From Sclerodactyla briareus (Eukaryota > Echinodermata > Holothuroidea > Dendrochirotida > Sclerodactylidae): a stretch of DNA of 64,000 nt. Within the stretch, counting starts at the first letter, position 1. Each line of letters begins with the position of its first letter. This document shows, in pieces, positions 22,471-36,400 of the stretch. The notes under the pieces were generated by a model, which saw nothing but the letters and a program-made list of their open reading frames with translations, ran no database searches and was not told where the DNA came from. The stretch spans positions 62,001-126,000 of the forward strand of contig JAODTK010005221.1 in NCBI GenBank assembly GCA_026419785.1, in the 5' to 3' direction. Position numbers and translations under genes: made by a program.

Positions 22471-24514
22471 TTGTGATCTAATTTGCATATTTTATCGAAT
22501 TTTTTCATTTGTCAGAATTAGTTATGAGAGTTTGTGATGTTATCTACCTTTGGTCTGAAGATTTTAAATATACCAGTACGGGTTTCACTAGTCATTAATG
22601 TGTCTGATTTGCATAATCATGCACCTTTTAAACTTAGGCCCATTTTTTGGCAAACTAATGTTTATGGTTAAATAGCCTCTTATGTTTCTGTTTTTGTTGA
22701 TAATGTTAATGGTATGGAATTTTTCATTTTATCTCCGCAGATTTGAGGCCCATCTCAGTTTTTTTTTTTATTTTTTTTTAAACCTACAACCTCCGTTCAT
22801 TTACATACTGATGCATTAGCTGAAAACAACGAATTCAATCCCACCCCTCAATCAAGGTGGATAAATCTTTGTAATACTGTAACAGTGTAACCGAGGAAAC
22901 TCTGATCGCGAAATAGGGGAGACTATGGGGATTAGACCCAATTGTTTGTGTTTTTTATTGATTGAATTTACCTATACCTATGATATGTTCGAATGTTTTA
23001 GAAGTCTATCCCTGCTCATACGATGTGCTTCAGGGCGGTAAGTGAACAACGTAGATCTTCGCCTGGTTGTTCGCAAAATCGTTACTCTCAGTCGGTCACC
23101 CACGCCCACCTGGCGGTCGATTTGTTGTTGGCGGCTGGGGGACAGGACAGGTACGAACCTCTTAAGCGGAGGCGCCACCTTTGCGCGTAGCGCTTCACCA
23201 GAAATGGTTCGTTTTGACGGACCCTAGATTGCAGGAAACGGCACGTCCCAAGCCTTATGGGACAGTAAGCAGCCTCCTTAAATTGATAACAAATTTATTT
23301 TGGGAAAGACCCCACATACTTTCGCCTTTAGGAATCAATTTCAATGTTTTGTGTTGGGTGCTGTGATATTCTGAAATACGATGCAAGTGCAGTGAGGTTA
23401 CGCGTCATGAAATGTGCAATGAAAATGTGCCAATGGCAACAACCAATACGCTCGCGAGAGGCGCGGATTTTGCAGGATCCAGTTTGACCAACAATCGACA
23501 TTGCACAGACCACTCTCTGATCTATCACTTGGATAGGGCTTAGTTCCTTACTCAAAGATTACGGCCCTATCTTATCTTCTCTGCGGACCACAGGCGCATG
23601 GGAGGGAAATCTGCTTGGGGGCCAGACCTGTGGCCACATGAGTATAAATCAGAACGAACGCAACCGCGCGCGCGAAAAAAAAAAAAATTCTACACTTTGG
23701 AAATTCCAATCAGCCAGGAGCAATCTTCCGTGAATACCCGCGCGCGTAGCGCGCAAAAAAATTCGAAATGGAAAAGCCGAATTCACTCAAGCTTGATAAT
23801 TTAGGTCATTTGTTTAGGCACGGTTGCTGCTGGATATGTCGAATACAGTGTCAGCAAATAGCAGTCGAGCTCACAATATTGGGTGGGGGGGGGGGGGCAA
23901 AATGCATTGCGTCCCCAAAATATTGGGGAGATGCCGTCACGCCCCCCCCCCCCCCCATGATCGCCGCCCTTGAACAGGACAGTGGTTCCCAGTCTTTTAA
24001 CCGCCCGCGTCTTCTTAGCTAATGGGTAAAGTAGGCCCGATAGCCACAAAATAATGTGAGGGGGTGGGTCTTTTCTCCCAAAATTGTGGACCTTTTCTCT
24101 CAAATATGAGCTTTCTCAATTCTGCGATTTGGCATAAACCTGACCAACACGTAACCAGGAAATAGTGCCGTTCCATTTGTTGTAAAGTAAAGTGAAGTTG
24201 AATACGCCTTCCCCCGCCCCCAGCAATATTATGTCTGAATTTATCAACTGACTAACCACTATAGGTAATACATCAAGATGCTGCAATATGTGACAACGAT
24301 CTGGCAATGTCACCCTGCTTCCACCGCATTGGTACAATAGCTGTGTGTCGTGTTAGCGAACTTATGTTGGCCAAGGATCTTTTATAATTGTTCATTTGAA
24401 GTGTATGTACACCAAGAACAACAGGGCTGGTATATATATAAGAAAGGTACAAAGTCTTTTCGACCTGATTTGATGAGCCCCATCCGGCCAAACCTCCTCA
24501 CTCCTCAAGTCGGA
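22471..24514. other. Unannotated stretch with GC palindromes and G/C runs
   Basis: Holds T-runs (22759-22780), a GCGCGTAGCGC word at 23183, an A13-flanked GC block at 23666-23754, G13 at 23885-23897 and C15 at 23942-23956. At 23981 CAGTGGTTCCCAGTCTTTT resembles a hAT terminal repeat, but no partner end was found. Confidence 0.45.
23660..23765. repeat. GC-palindrome block flanked by A runs
   Basis: CGCGCGCGCGAAAA... at 23665 and GCGCGCGTAGCGCGC followed by A7 at 23740-23761 bracket about 70 bp of ordinary sequence. The palindromic word GCGCG-(2-3 nt)-CGCGC recurs at 23183, 46218, 63474 and 63934. Confidence 0.6.
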
Positions 24515-24738
24515 ACGCCTCGATTTAATTTATATTTAATAGCACTATGCAAACAAAAATTTAACTCAGACTAGCCAGTGGCAAGCTTCATCCACCAACA
24601 AAGTTTCAACCTGAAAGCATGTACGGTTCAGAAGTTATGAGTGAACGTGCCGGACAGAACAGACGGACGAACGAACGAACGAACGGACGGACGGAGAGGA
24701 CATGATGACTTGTAGAATGCTCACCCGCCAGCTAAAAA
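24515..24738 (-). repeat. (GAAC)n hairpin-ended dispersed family B, copy 1
   Basis: In minus orientation it begins TTTAGCTGGCGGGTGAGCATTC and continues ACAAGTCATCATGTCCTCTC, (GTTC)n with GTCC variants (24663-24693), CATAACTTCTGAACCGTACA, CAGGTTGAAACTTTG, GGTGGATGAAGCTTGCCACT and GGCTAGT. The same order occurs at 37745-37120 (minus), 38942 (plus) and 52051 (plus). The terminal hairpin stem is imperfect in this copy. Confidence 0.85.
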
Positions 24739-24924
24739 ATATTATGTGAAGTCCTGGAGCTGCAAGATACTGGAAACAACACTGATTGACCCTGCTTTGG
24801 AGCCCGGGACAGCTCACCCGGAAGAATCCAAAATAGCTGGTCTGAGAGTGATTTACCAATATGTTTCCATTGTGATCATAATAACCATTAACCAAGCTTA
24901 GGATAGTCTATTGAATTCGCAGGT

Positions 24925-25470
24925 ATGTACTGCTATATTGAAATTCAAGATGACAGGTTATACAGGGGTCTATAACGAGAATAATTCTACAGGTATATAT
25001 GTTGTTGACCCGCCTTAATAGGGGCGGAAATCTAATTTGGACTTGAAACCTGGCTATCCAGAGAAAATCCTTCTGAATAGCGGCCATTAAGATTTCACGA
25101 TGGCAGCTGAAAAAAAGTGATCTATCAACGTTACTCCATAGCGGCCACCAATAGTTCGCTACCAATGCGTGAGCGCAGCCACGAATTATTTCCTATTACT
25201 GTCACGATTTCCTCGATTCTATCCAATAGATCATTTAGAGATTGCCATATTGAATTCAAATGACGGGCATACAGGGGACTAACGAATTATAGAATCTATT
25301 ACGCTCTGCCAACCCCTCGAATATTAGTGTCATCACCAAACCTATAGCTATCATGGTTCCAGAGATATTGTTGAGAGAAATCGTCCTGAATGCCGGCTGT
25401 TCTGGAATCCAAGATGGCGGCTGAAAATATTGAACCAGCGAAGTGTTTCTATCAATTTTGTTGATCTTCG
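24925..25470 (+). repeat. Diverged tandem dimer, about 310-bp unit
   Basis: Unit 1 (from about 24938) and unit 2 (from about 25248) share TTGAA(A)TTCAA(G)ATGAC, GGxxATACAGGGG, AAATCCTTCTGAATAGCGGC versus AAATCGTCCTGAATGCCGGC, and AAGATGGCGGCTGAAAA-like ends. Many substitutions, so it is old. Confidence 0.6.
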
Positions 25471-27959
25471 AGGTCCATATTACATGTGTGGAAAAATCCG
25501 TGCTGGTTGGTTTCTGCAAGAAAACCTCCTACTACCTCTTGGGGACGATATTTACAGTTTCAGGGTCAGTTCCCCCAGGACAATATTGTGAGCGTGGCCT
25601 AAGTCTTACGCCTGGTAGGTGAGGCCAGATAGGACCAATCGCGCGGTAGGTTAATTTTGGGGCCTCCGCAATTTGGCAAACCCGCACCACTGACCACGAA
25701 TGCGATAATTCGACCGAAGAAGTTTATTGCCTTCGACGCAGTGTTCTTCTCCATCTGCATAACTTACAGCAAACATCAGATACAGCTACAGGTTCAAATG
25801 TTTATGACATGTGAAAATGGCTATATGCAACATGCAGCTATATAAACAGAAAAAGAAGGGATGAGTATGTGACTAACAACTGATACCCTAACTTAGAGAG
25901 GTATGTAACGGAAACGTATCAATATACCCAATGTGTACATCCAATAATTGGCTTACGACAACAGGTGTCACCATTCCTTAGGGGCAGTGAACATTATTTT
26001 CTGTCTTCGTATGTGCTCAGCATCAAGCAGTGTGTTGTGCAAATGTCTAAAAACCGGAATATGAAGCGGCATATTAACACGACTGAATTATTGCAATAGT
26101 ACAATCACGCACTCAAGTTGTAAACACCACTCCAACTGATTAGACAGTTAATTTGAATTGTAAACGATTCGAACGACATCAAGTGGCCAATGAGTGACCT
26201 GAGATTCAAATAGGTGAACAACCGGTATGAAACCAATTGACATCTGCCGAATAATACACGATTGTATTCGTGAATGAACGCTTACTACAAAGTCACAATG
26301 GAAGTAAATAAATGGGATACATGCACTAGAGGTTACTTAACCGGGAAGCCCTATTTCACGTTACGTGAGCATGCGAAAAAAAAACATGCAATTAACGGGC
26401 AATGAATGATAACTGAACATATGAACCACTATGCGTATACAATAATGAACATATACGACCTACACTGAAGCCTGGTTACTGCTAAACATGCACCAGTCCT
26501 ATACATTCCCTAATGCTAACATTATGTACAGACTACAGGGCTCCACATATCTAGATGAAATGCTATACCAATACCGCCCCGAACATGAATGACTGAGAGC
26601 ACGTTCAGCAAGCTACACCATGTACTAAACGTGTAACCATTCTCCTTTACTATCCGTAGTCGATCCAGCAGACATATAAATCCATGTCGATGGGACCAGG
26701 CTAGCTACACATCCCAAATAAGGCTGTATAATGAGTTTAAAGACGATGGTGTGGAGAGTATCTTATAGTTACTAAAACGAAGGGGTCTACTGCACGCAAG
26801 GGCCCCCACAACAAACTTCTAGGGGTGGTTGCGCCCCTGTCGCCCTTCCTAGACGCACGTTGCTAAAGATATGACCATTATCTTGGTCTGCTATGAGCAG
26901 GATGAGTCTGAACAACTGGATCTGTGCAATCCGTGGTAAGACGTATCAATGAACGAAGTGGTTTATGTCACTGAAGACCTGCTTATAACCTGGACTCACG
27001 TGGTGTTATGGCGGTCTGTAATGATTGTTGTAACCTTTCAAGGGGTGTTCGTATTCACTTAGCCACTTTATTTATATACGGCGTGATTGAAAATGCACAA
27101 TTAATTCAACGAATAATTGACTGCGTGATAGAATAGTTTGTGTAATGTTTAGCAGGGAGTCACGTGATTCACTGATATTATCGACTTCCCCGTTCACTTA
27201 GTCGTGCTCCCAGGTCATTGATTCGGTGGTACCGGTATAATATAGTTCCTATACAGTCTGACAGTGGAGCCTACGGGGTTACAACTAGCCTACATCACAA
27301 ATCAGCACCATACGTCAGTTAAATCTAACACGACATTGCTGTGAGGAAATCAACAGCAACGCGTCGAGAAGAACTTAGGAAATGAAAAATATTAGGCAAA
27401 TACATTCAATTAGAAATTCAAAGTAATTATATATGTAAAAACGATATAACAAACTTATAATACTGACAGTGTTATGTGGGAACTGGTTGCTCCTACCACT
27501 ATGATGAAAGTATCACAATGATACAATGAAACATCAATATGAATTAGGCCTTCGTAGAGGTCTTTATAAAAAAAAAATGATTTCCATTTTTCGTCTGAAG
27601 TATTAATCACTACTGTATATTATTAATTTTCTATTCATTTACATTTTAACCAGCGCGATGACTGACGAACAAATTACCACTTCAAATGAGAGACAGCGGA
27701 ATCACATAACGGTGCTTTGGAGAACACATTCCTGTGTTGTATGGTACAATATGAAACCTAAAATAATATACTTGGACAATTGCATTTTTTACAATCTAAG
27801 TAAATTTCATACCACTGAATTCACTCTAAAATATGAAAAAAACCGGTAGAGGTTCAGGAGGTAAAAAAGTAGGCCCATATTTAAGTGTTCTCTTGAATAC
27901 TTTGGACAGCTAAAAACTCTTCAAAAGTCCGTACCCGGATTACTTTCAATTATATTGTA
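25471..27959. other. Unique non-coding stretch
   Basis: No repeat copy, RNA gene or convincing exon. Frames are at most about 63-87 codons without recognisable motifs. Composition is evenly AT-rich with short A runs (26376-26384, 27570-27578). Confidence 0.45.
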
Positions 27960-28465
27960 GACCTACCTTTTCATTCATCTCATATGTTTCCTATTATATT
28001 TTCAATTAGGCAGCTTTCACTTTTCAATTCTCACATACGAACAGACATTAACAACATACAGACACACTACACAAACATATACTTATCTACTATACAATCC
28101 ACTTGCAGCAAATATGTGGCGTATCTCATGGCAGACTTAACAGCTGTCCATTCGAAGAAAATAAAGAAAAAATGTAGTTAAAAACATAATATTAAAGATT
28201 CAAATAATACCAAATTATTCCCAATTCTCAAAAACGTTCCTCTATAACATCTTATCCCGGAATACCTTCATATTTTCCTTTTCGGTCTTTTTCCTATTTT
28301 TTATATTCTCGTTTCTCATAATTTTTTTCAAACAGCTTTCCGTTCCTTAGACGATAAATGTGACATATGGACAGGCATACATACATACAGACGATCACAC
28401 ACATTTTCTCTCTTCTCTCCCTACTGTACAATCCACTTGCAGCAAATATGTGGCGTGTCTTGGAC
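27960..28465 (+). repeat. Local duplication, period 334 bp
   Basis: CAATCCACTTGCAGCAAATA + TGTGGCGT is identical at 28095-28122 and 28429-28456. Upstream of each are a CATACAGAC(A) cluster (28055 and 28385), an AGGCAGCTTTCACTTTTCAA / AAACAGCTTTCCGTTCCTTA word, and a pyrimidine-rich stretch. Identity falls off away from the 28-bp core. Confidence 0.7.
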
Positions 28466-31400
28466 AAAATTTTATAAATAAACTGTCCGTTACCAAGAGT
28501 AAGAATAGTGAAACAAATTAATCAGAAAGATATACAGAGGTATAAATGGCTACAAATAGGGGAGTTTCCCTACAAACGATATCATGGCTATTTCAAAGTT
28601 TCAAACTACGCGTTTCTAAGAGCTAAGACTAACGTACAACTTTCTTCAATGAGGAGAACATTACTATACTTGGGCAATTGATAACTATTGTGAAAGAGTG
28701 GAAACAGCGGAATTGGAAGGCGTGTTGAAATATTACTGGCCCCAGAAATGCGTTCAACCGTTTTGGTCGCCGATATAGGCTAACAGGACAACGCTTCGGT
28801 TGTTAATCTGTCCAAAGACGCACACAGGTTCTCTGACCGGGCAGGACTTATAACCACCCCAGTCTATTCTGATTATTGAGAACAGTTGTGCTTGTTCTCG
28901 ACAATATCGAGTCCTTGTATTTTTGTAGGTGATCTTATACCCATTAACATACCCTCCCTCCACTGTCTAATGACAACTATACTATTACCCGACTACAAAA
29001 GCTACTATTGTTCCTGAGTCGTCCTGATTTTCATTCGGTACCTACCAGTTACCATGGCGATTGTTGTTACCACCAGGCGGCCAGTGGAGGAATTGAAACA
29101 TTTTATTGTCGCGTGGGACGGTTATCCAATTTATAATCAATAAAATATCTCAATTTTCTTTTTTCACTGAATTACACAATCTTTGATATTTGCAAGACAT
29201 TATATTTAATTTTGGTTTTTATAGTGCATGATGTAACCTCTATGAATTCCCAAAGTCAAACAAGGAACGGGACACGACAAGGATTGGCAGAGTGCCGTCG
29301 GGCCGTGAATCGATTATCAGAGAGGTTGAGCGCCCTCTATCAGACGAAGCTAGCTAAGGAACTAGGGGTAGTTATTTGGGAGATAAAATGAAGAATACGA
29401 AAAAGAAGATCTAACTACGTATATGCATTGCGCGTGTTGCATATAATGGACACACACACATGGCTTACTATAATACAAGATGGCCAAGGAATCAGGAATT
29501 GGTTTTCAGTGCTCAAAGTGATCTAGCGACACATGCACCATTCTTGCACTTTTGATATGTTATTCTCCGCGATATTTTTTACGCTATAATGGAGTTACGG
29601 TCTTTAGGGGGGATTTCAAGTGCAAATTGTGTTACTGGTACTCGTTCAGACCTGCATGTGTTTCATTTAAAATTCCACGGAAGGAAGCAGTAACCGGGGT
29701 ATGGCAAATCAACAAATTCTGGCGAACGTACAGAATTTCGAAATATATGTTATTGTTGGTTTTCAGGAATGCTGGCTCGAGGGTAACCTTCCCATGGAAC
29801 TCACTGATGTCCCTAAAATTTAGGCACGCGAAGGCCATCTTGTTTACAGTTCTGGCTGGCCGCACATTGCTAATACTCAATCAGGCAGACTCGACACTGG
29901 TCCCGGCGTAACATTTAGCCTAGTGTCCCCATACAGGATATAGCATAGAAATAATCTCATTACTCCGAAAAAAATATACAGTGATAAAAAATATGGAAAG
30001 CGAATTAATAGAATGATAAATTTCACAGATGATTATATCATCAGAAAAAAAAAACAGTATTTCCCTGAATATAGGAAGCACATTAGTATATTTATGAAAA
30101 TGATCCCGACACCGATCTATGTGATTTGATGGAAGATGGACGAAATCACTCCTGAGAAGGTGTCTCTGAATTATTATGTACAGGTAGGTATGTCGAGGGA
30201 ACGATTCTTTTGGCCATGTCACTCGCCGGAATCAGCGGAGACACACAGGTCTACACTGTGTAGCACTGTGCGGACACGACATAGGCCTCTCGATAAGTCG
30301 TTTAAGCTACATGACCCCGCGTCATTCATTATAATTCAGGGAACAGTCTCATCCGAGAAAAGGCGACCGTTGTTAATTTGGCACATCAAGAAAGGCTAAA
30401 AGTTATTACACATGAATGGGAAACATTATACTGCATGTAGTCATAGTCAAGAACCGTCTTGAGCTTGTAGTAGAGAAAGGAGAATCCTTCAGCTCCAGTC
30501 TCGAGTACATGGGATACGATGTGTTAAACACATCATATAGGCTGATGTATTATACGGATATATTCAAAATGACCACCATGAAGGGTGTGAACGAGGTTTG
30601 CGGTTTTCAAGTGTAAAAGGTCTATCGGCTCATTCGATTTCTGATCAGCATCCAACCCCAAACCTAGTTGTTACTTACAGCCAGTATTGTGTGAAATCGA
30701 AGGAAGATTCCATTAGGTCATAGGTGATCACAACAGATAATGACGCTCCTATTTTGGCATTGAGCTACACAAGTATGTAAAGTTGGTATATTCCGCTTAA
30801 TACACTATTGTGAATGGGATAAACAGTCTGACATGATGACTTAGTACATACATGAATATATATAGTGAATATAATGAATGACGCTAATCTACTTCTTGTT
30901 TTGGCAAAACGGGCCGCCTATGCCCCCGTAGGCCGTCCAATAGACTGAGACACTAGCTACAGGTGTTAATAAATAAGACTATATATAAGTTAATAATATG
31001 ATTTACATACAATTTCCATGGAAGTGAATATACATTGGTATGATAAAACTACACCGGTAGTTATTCGGCCAATCTCATGGTCCTGTAACATCGATTGCAA
31101 GGATGAAGCATATTGTTAAAACAAAACAACTGGGTCCCGAGACGGAATTAATCTTCCAGTCAAAAATATAGAGAGAACCAAACATTTTGCACCCGTCTGT
31201 GTTACGTTCGGAGACCAGAGAGTGTGTAAATGTCTTCAGAATATTGTCGACTTTTCGAGCGGTAGAATGAGGCATTTTGAATAAATCTGAATGGCTGACA
31301 TTGACATTCTTCTAGTGTGTAAGTCGTACAATTTTTGGCCAATTTCAATTTTCTGTACTTTGGATAGACTGAACTGAACTACAGGTAATAAGGTTCCATG

Positions 31401-33261
31401 GAAACATATGATATACGTGCATACAAGTGAAGTACATGAAGTGAATAACTAATTCTACTATATATTGTGCAAACCGAACAGCAAAAACCACATCGCGTGG
31501 CATCATACATGATTACCCGACACCATTCCCGCCACCAAACACGAATAGCTTATACAATCTCCCGCCACCAACTCTATAACAGAATTACACTTGGTAGATG
31601 CTAAAATGAAGTTACAAAGCTAAATACTACTTACATGTGGTGAATACACTGCGGTAGGCAATACATGCCTACGACAGATGTATCACAACTCACATGGTTT
31701 GATTGAGATGTCAATAAAACCAACAGTCGGTAGAACGCCTGGAAGACGAAATACCAGTTACTGAAAAAAGAAAATACCAGCGATATGGATGAAATACCAT
31801 GGGCTAACTGACTGAACGAATGAAAAACAGTAGCTAATCAGCCAGTACGTGTTAATAAAATTGCAACAGTCCTACTGCAAAGATTACGTGGCGTACATAG
31901 GCCTACTGGCCTACCACACAAGTAATTATAACTACAAATCACATGCACGGGTTGTCTATTCAGCATGTTTTCACACGTGTTCAAATTCACCAGCACACTT
32001 CAATTCTAACCCATGTCATATCTACATTAATAAAATTGCTGTCTATTCCCAAATGAATGAATTGAGCTTAAACAATAGAACCACCGCGCGCTAGACAGAC
32101 AGATCATAGAAGGAATTCTATGGCCTCCGATCTGCACGACAGCCGGATCGTAATAGTCATATAGTGAGTTGTTCTTGAACATGAATAGTATAGCGAGGTT
32201 ACTATTTATTAGATGATACATACTATCAGATAATGTGCTTAAATGTCCCTTACAGCATGGACAATCTTGTAAAAGTTGACAATTGCTCTAACGAGCGAAA
32301 TTTGGGGAAGTCACGAATGAACATTACATGAAATAATCTGTACAATCCCACATAAAAGCATCGCATGTACACTGGTGTTTATTTGTTACTTTGAGTTGCA
32401 CATTCAAAGAACATTTCCGTGGTCTTTCTCAGACCACAATAAAAATTAGTTCATCAATGTTAATACAAATTTGTCTCCCAAACCGATTAGGCATTTATCT
32501 ATTCTATTATCTCTATAGCATACGCTGTGGTAGAGTTAGTTTAATTACTAATCTATGCATACGTGCGCCACGTGGAGTTGTTGAAAGAACATTTGGATTT
32601 AGCTATCAAACCTTTAGCTAGATGCTTTATTTACATTTATGTCGTTTGATTCAGCATTGTTTTTTTAGCTAACCTCCTGGTTAATTCTGAAAGCAGTGTT
32701 TTGTAATCAGACAATTGTCTAAGATTTCCTGAACATGATGGGTAATATTACCCAGAATTACACAATTTATTGTTTATACCTATACAATTCTAAAGGCTAC
32801 TATTTTCGGCAGGGTTGAGACGTTCATGCATGCGCCCCCAAAACTCACCAAACGATTATCGGAGTTTGGATATCCAATTCTGGTGGGATGTCTTAGGAAC
32901 GGTGGTAACAATGACTTATTTCCTCCAAACTTTCACGATACGCGCTCTCTGTAACCTCACCACAACAATCCACAGTTAGCGTTGATAGCAGTATGATATA
33001 GCAGTATGATGGATTATCATGTCAGATGCCTGCATGTCACCGTAGTACAGACACGGATACACGATATTGGAAGCTTACCCGGGTATTCAAACAATGGTAT
33101 TCCTAAAACCATGAACAATGAAGTTATCAGAGATTTGGAAGAATTGGTTTGGTATTTCATTTGTAGTTAGAGAGACATTAACCCTATGCCTTTTTTTTAA
33201 GTTTCTGCAATGTTCGACTGCGACTCTATTAAAAATGTTATGTATAATTTACATTTACCGA
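28466..33261. other. Unique non-coding stretch
   Basis: The longest low-repeat part of the window. A 119-codon plus frame at 29552-29911, overlapped by an 82-codon minus frame, lacks any motif I recognise. A TAGGCCTA word lies at 31898. Intronic or intergenic DNA is the plain reading. Confidence 0.45.
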
Positions 33262-33430
33262 TCCGAATTGTGTAAGAAATTACACAACATTGTGTGAGAC
33301 GTGGTGTAACAATTTACAAAAATTGTGCACATTATACACAATGATTATATAATTGGTTACACAACACCATAATAGGCCTAGGTGTGCTAGTTACACAACA
33401 TTTTCAAGAGTGTGTGTGCATGTGTAACAG
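33262..33430. repeat. Cluster of TTACACAA/TTGTGTAA words
   Basis: About nine near-copies of the octamer or its complement in 170 bp. They include a perfect inverted pair, TTGTGTAA (33268-33275), GAAA, TTACACAA (33280-33287), and two direct GTTACACAAC words (33356 and 33390). Could be a binding-site cluster or a cryptic repeat. Confidence 0.6.
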
Positions 33431-36400
33431 ACCTGTGTGAAACTAAAGTGATCATCAATAAAAGGTCGCATGCAGGCTAAGGGATATCATGGAGCTTGTC
33501 AGCTGCGGAGCCGACGTATAGCCTAACACTAGTGACCCTATCTGTCGAAAGTCTAACTGGTTCCAGCCAGGTATCGTAGCTTCTTAATGCCTATTGCTTC
33601 AGCTGGAACTGTAACGCACTACATGAATACACGTTCCGCAGAAGTGGAGGGGGGGTGGCGGATGTGGTGATTGATGACGATGCTGTGTTGGCGGCTATTC
33701 ACAACGAAGCCCTTTTCTTTTTTTAACTCGGTGATTGGCAGGTGCCAGAAGAGTACCACAGCCATTATTCTCCATCGTCCATGTATCCACGACAGACATT
33801 TGCGCCGCGGATGGTGGAAGGTCCAGTCTATGACATGCTGATTGGAATATCCGAAGAACGGTGGCGACTGGGTCAAGTGGGCTATCGGAGGGCGGTGACG
33901 TCCCTTTGTTGATCACGGTGGATACTTCTGTCGGTGATTGGTTTATAGGTACAACGTCAGCAAATATGTTCCAACATCGCCTGCGTTAGCTTGCTACCTT
34001 ATACGACGTCATGGGAGGGGAATTGCCGAGAAGATCGGATACCACCAACATGTTGAGCTGGGCTAAGGAGGTCATCGAGTCAGTACCTGGAAAAGAATAA
34101 AATAAAAAATAACATGAAAATTACCTCCCAATAGTCTCACAAGCCTGTGTAAGTGGTGTAGTCGAGTCTCGAGATTTCACACTGCCTGTGCGAAACCCGA
34201 CGTATGGTCGGCATTATAGGTCAGGTCATCTCGCAAGTCAGACAGCTAACTCGGTTGAGTTCTAGAGTGACCTTGAATAGCATCCTGAAACCGTCCCTAT
34301 AATATGGCGGCTGATAAGCGAAGGTATGTACCAAAATAGAGGAACACAGGCGAAGACCATTGCGAAAATACACCGTGATGAAGAACATTAAGATGGCGAT
34401 TGGCGAACAAAGATAAAATGCCTCGTCACGTTCATCACTTCCACAGGCCTATATGTCACTTAAAACAGGAACAATAATTAGGCCTCGCCTGTCATATGAC
34501 AGTTTAATCTCGGCTTCCATGCAGCTCGCTTTCACCAGACTAAGGGCTGAATCGAGGCTAATGGGAGCAACGCAATCAATCTAGAAGAAAACCCCTATTT
34601 AGGAATTGCTAAATATTTCGGCTATTGTTATACAGTTAACATCCCGTATATTGATAAGTTATCTACATATGGCCAACTATTTGTCACTGGTTCACATCAT
34701 GATCGTACAGTTATGGCTAGTATAAACAATGCAAATTCAAATTGGAACTCATAAAAATTTAAAAAAAAAAGGGACAAAGATGACGCATATCATGTTATAA
34801 ACCCCAACAGTATAATGATACCCACAAGCTTATTAACACCGTGGTCTACTCTGATCAAACTTCATTTCACTATTTGATATGAACTCACCGCTGTCGATAT
34901 ATATCAGGGCTGTACCACGCTCTGATCTGAAAACAACGCTAACACTCCACTACCAACTAACATAAAATCTTCGTGCGAATGCATCTTAGCCCTTGAAATA
35001 CAGAGTATATTTCCTTGCAGATTGTTTTCTTTGTGGTCTGATACGGTATGAGTCACGCTATTCAGTCTGGTTATTTTCCCCACTATTATTTACGCTGTAT
35101 ATGATATGAGGAGTAGGGTATATTATTACTCAGGCGTAGTGGCAGGAAGATTGAGGACATTGGCCTCCTCTACACCAGGGGGCAATGTATATACTTGTTA
35201 CCGAGATAAATTTTCCCAAGACAGCACAACACAGCACTATGACGATATCCTAGCAGCCCTGAAACCATGGGAGAGAATTAGATTCTTGAACGTAATCACT
35301 TCCTGGAATTAGGCAGAGGTCACTTCTCACTGCGCTGGCGTATTCATTTGACCAGCTAAATTATGGTAATGAACGCCTTCTGTTTGAACTCGGAAGATGT
35401 AGACATAAACGTTATGTAGTGCTTTTTAATAGTTAAATGGTGACCAATGCGATCGTCAGTTAGGGAATGAGTATGGTTGAAATCGTGACTAACAATGATA
35501 CAAAACGTGGCTTCCCGTCGAATTGTCCATAGGAGTATTCCGACTAAAATAAGCAGTGGCAAATAAAATAGGCCGGTAGTGTGTGTGGTCACGGTATTTC
35601 TGCGACAGCTGGTTTACTACGAATTGTTTATTCGAACTACACGGCTGTCGAACGTTTTCTTTACCGTACATCGCGTAGTTGAATACCGGTTCATATGATA
35701 ACGCATAAAATGGTTGTATATCATTGTATTTGTATATATTTTGGCTCAAGTTTCCCGAATATTGAGTTCCCTGTGCTGCAGCGGTGTATACATCGTGTGT
35801 ACGTGTATCATTTAATACTACAACACAATCCATTGTATATAGACTGTACAGTATTCCCCAGCCTAACGAACATCGGAACTAGTCCGTCAAAAGTAAAAAT
35901 ATCTTGATAAAATGTACCACAATTTTTCACCTATACTACAGTATTACCCGCTTGTTTACTTGGCTCGCCTAATAACTACACAAAGGACACAATACACATG
36001 GCTGTTGTTATCCGCTTTGATTAATCATACACACTATCAAGCTACCACGTTGGACACAAACACCAACCCCGGGTTTTATCGACCGCTCTTCATTCCAGCG
36101 CCTTCTCTCTAGTAAAGTGCCGTGTGCAAACGCTATGACTAATCGAATGCATTTTCTAGCGATACCCGCAAATGTTCAACTCGTTGTCGACAGACAGAGC
36201 TGTTATGCTAGATTGAGCACAAGCTCGGGTCGAAAAGTCGGTCCAATGGTGTCCATGAATGAAGGTCACAATAGCTCAAAATATGGATAAACAATGAACA
36301 AAATCACAGATGTCCGGGGAAATTTCCTTTGTACTACGCTGCGTGTTCAATTGTGTTTATAGCAACTATACCAATAGGTAACGATCCGTATGGAAGGCAC

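Noticed and set aside
23981-23999. CAGTGGTTCCCAGTCTTTT as a hAT terminal repeat
   Set aside because: Resembles known hAT ends, but no matching inverted end or 8-bp duplication was found nearby. Kept only as a remark.
29552-29911. 119-codon plus frame in the unique region
   Set aside because: No recognisable motif, an opposing frame overlaps it, and the length is within chance for 64 kb of six-frame sequence.
29165-32765. Solitary TTACACAA words at 29171 and 32756
   Set aside because: Single occurrences are expected by chance; only the cluster at 33262-33430 is reported.
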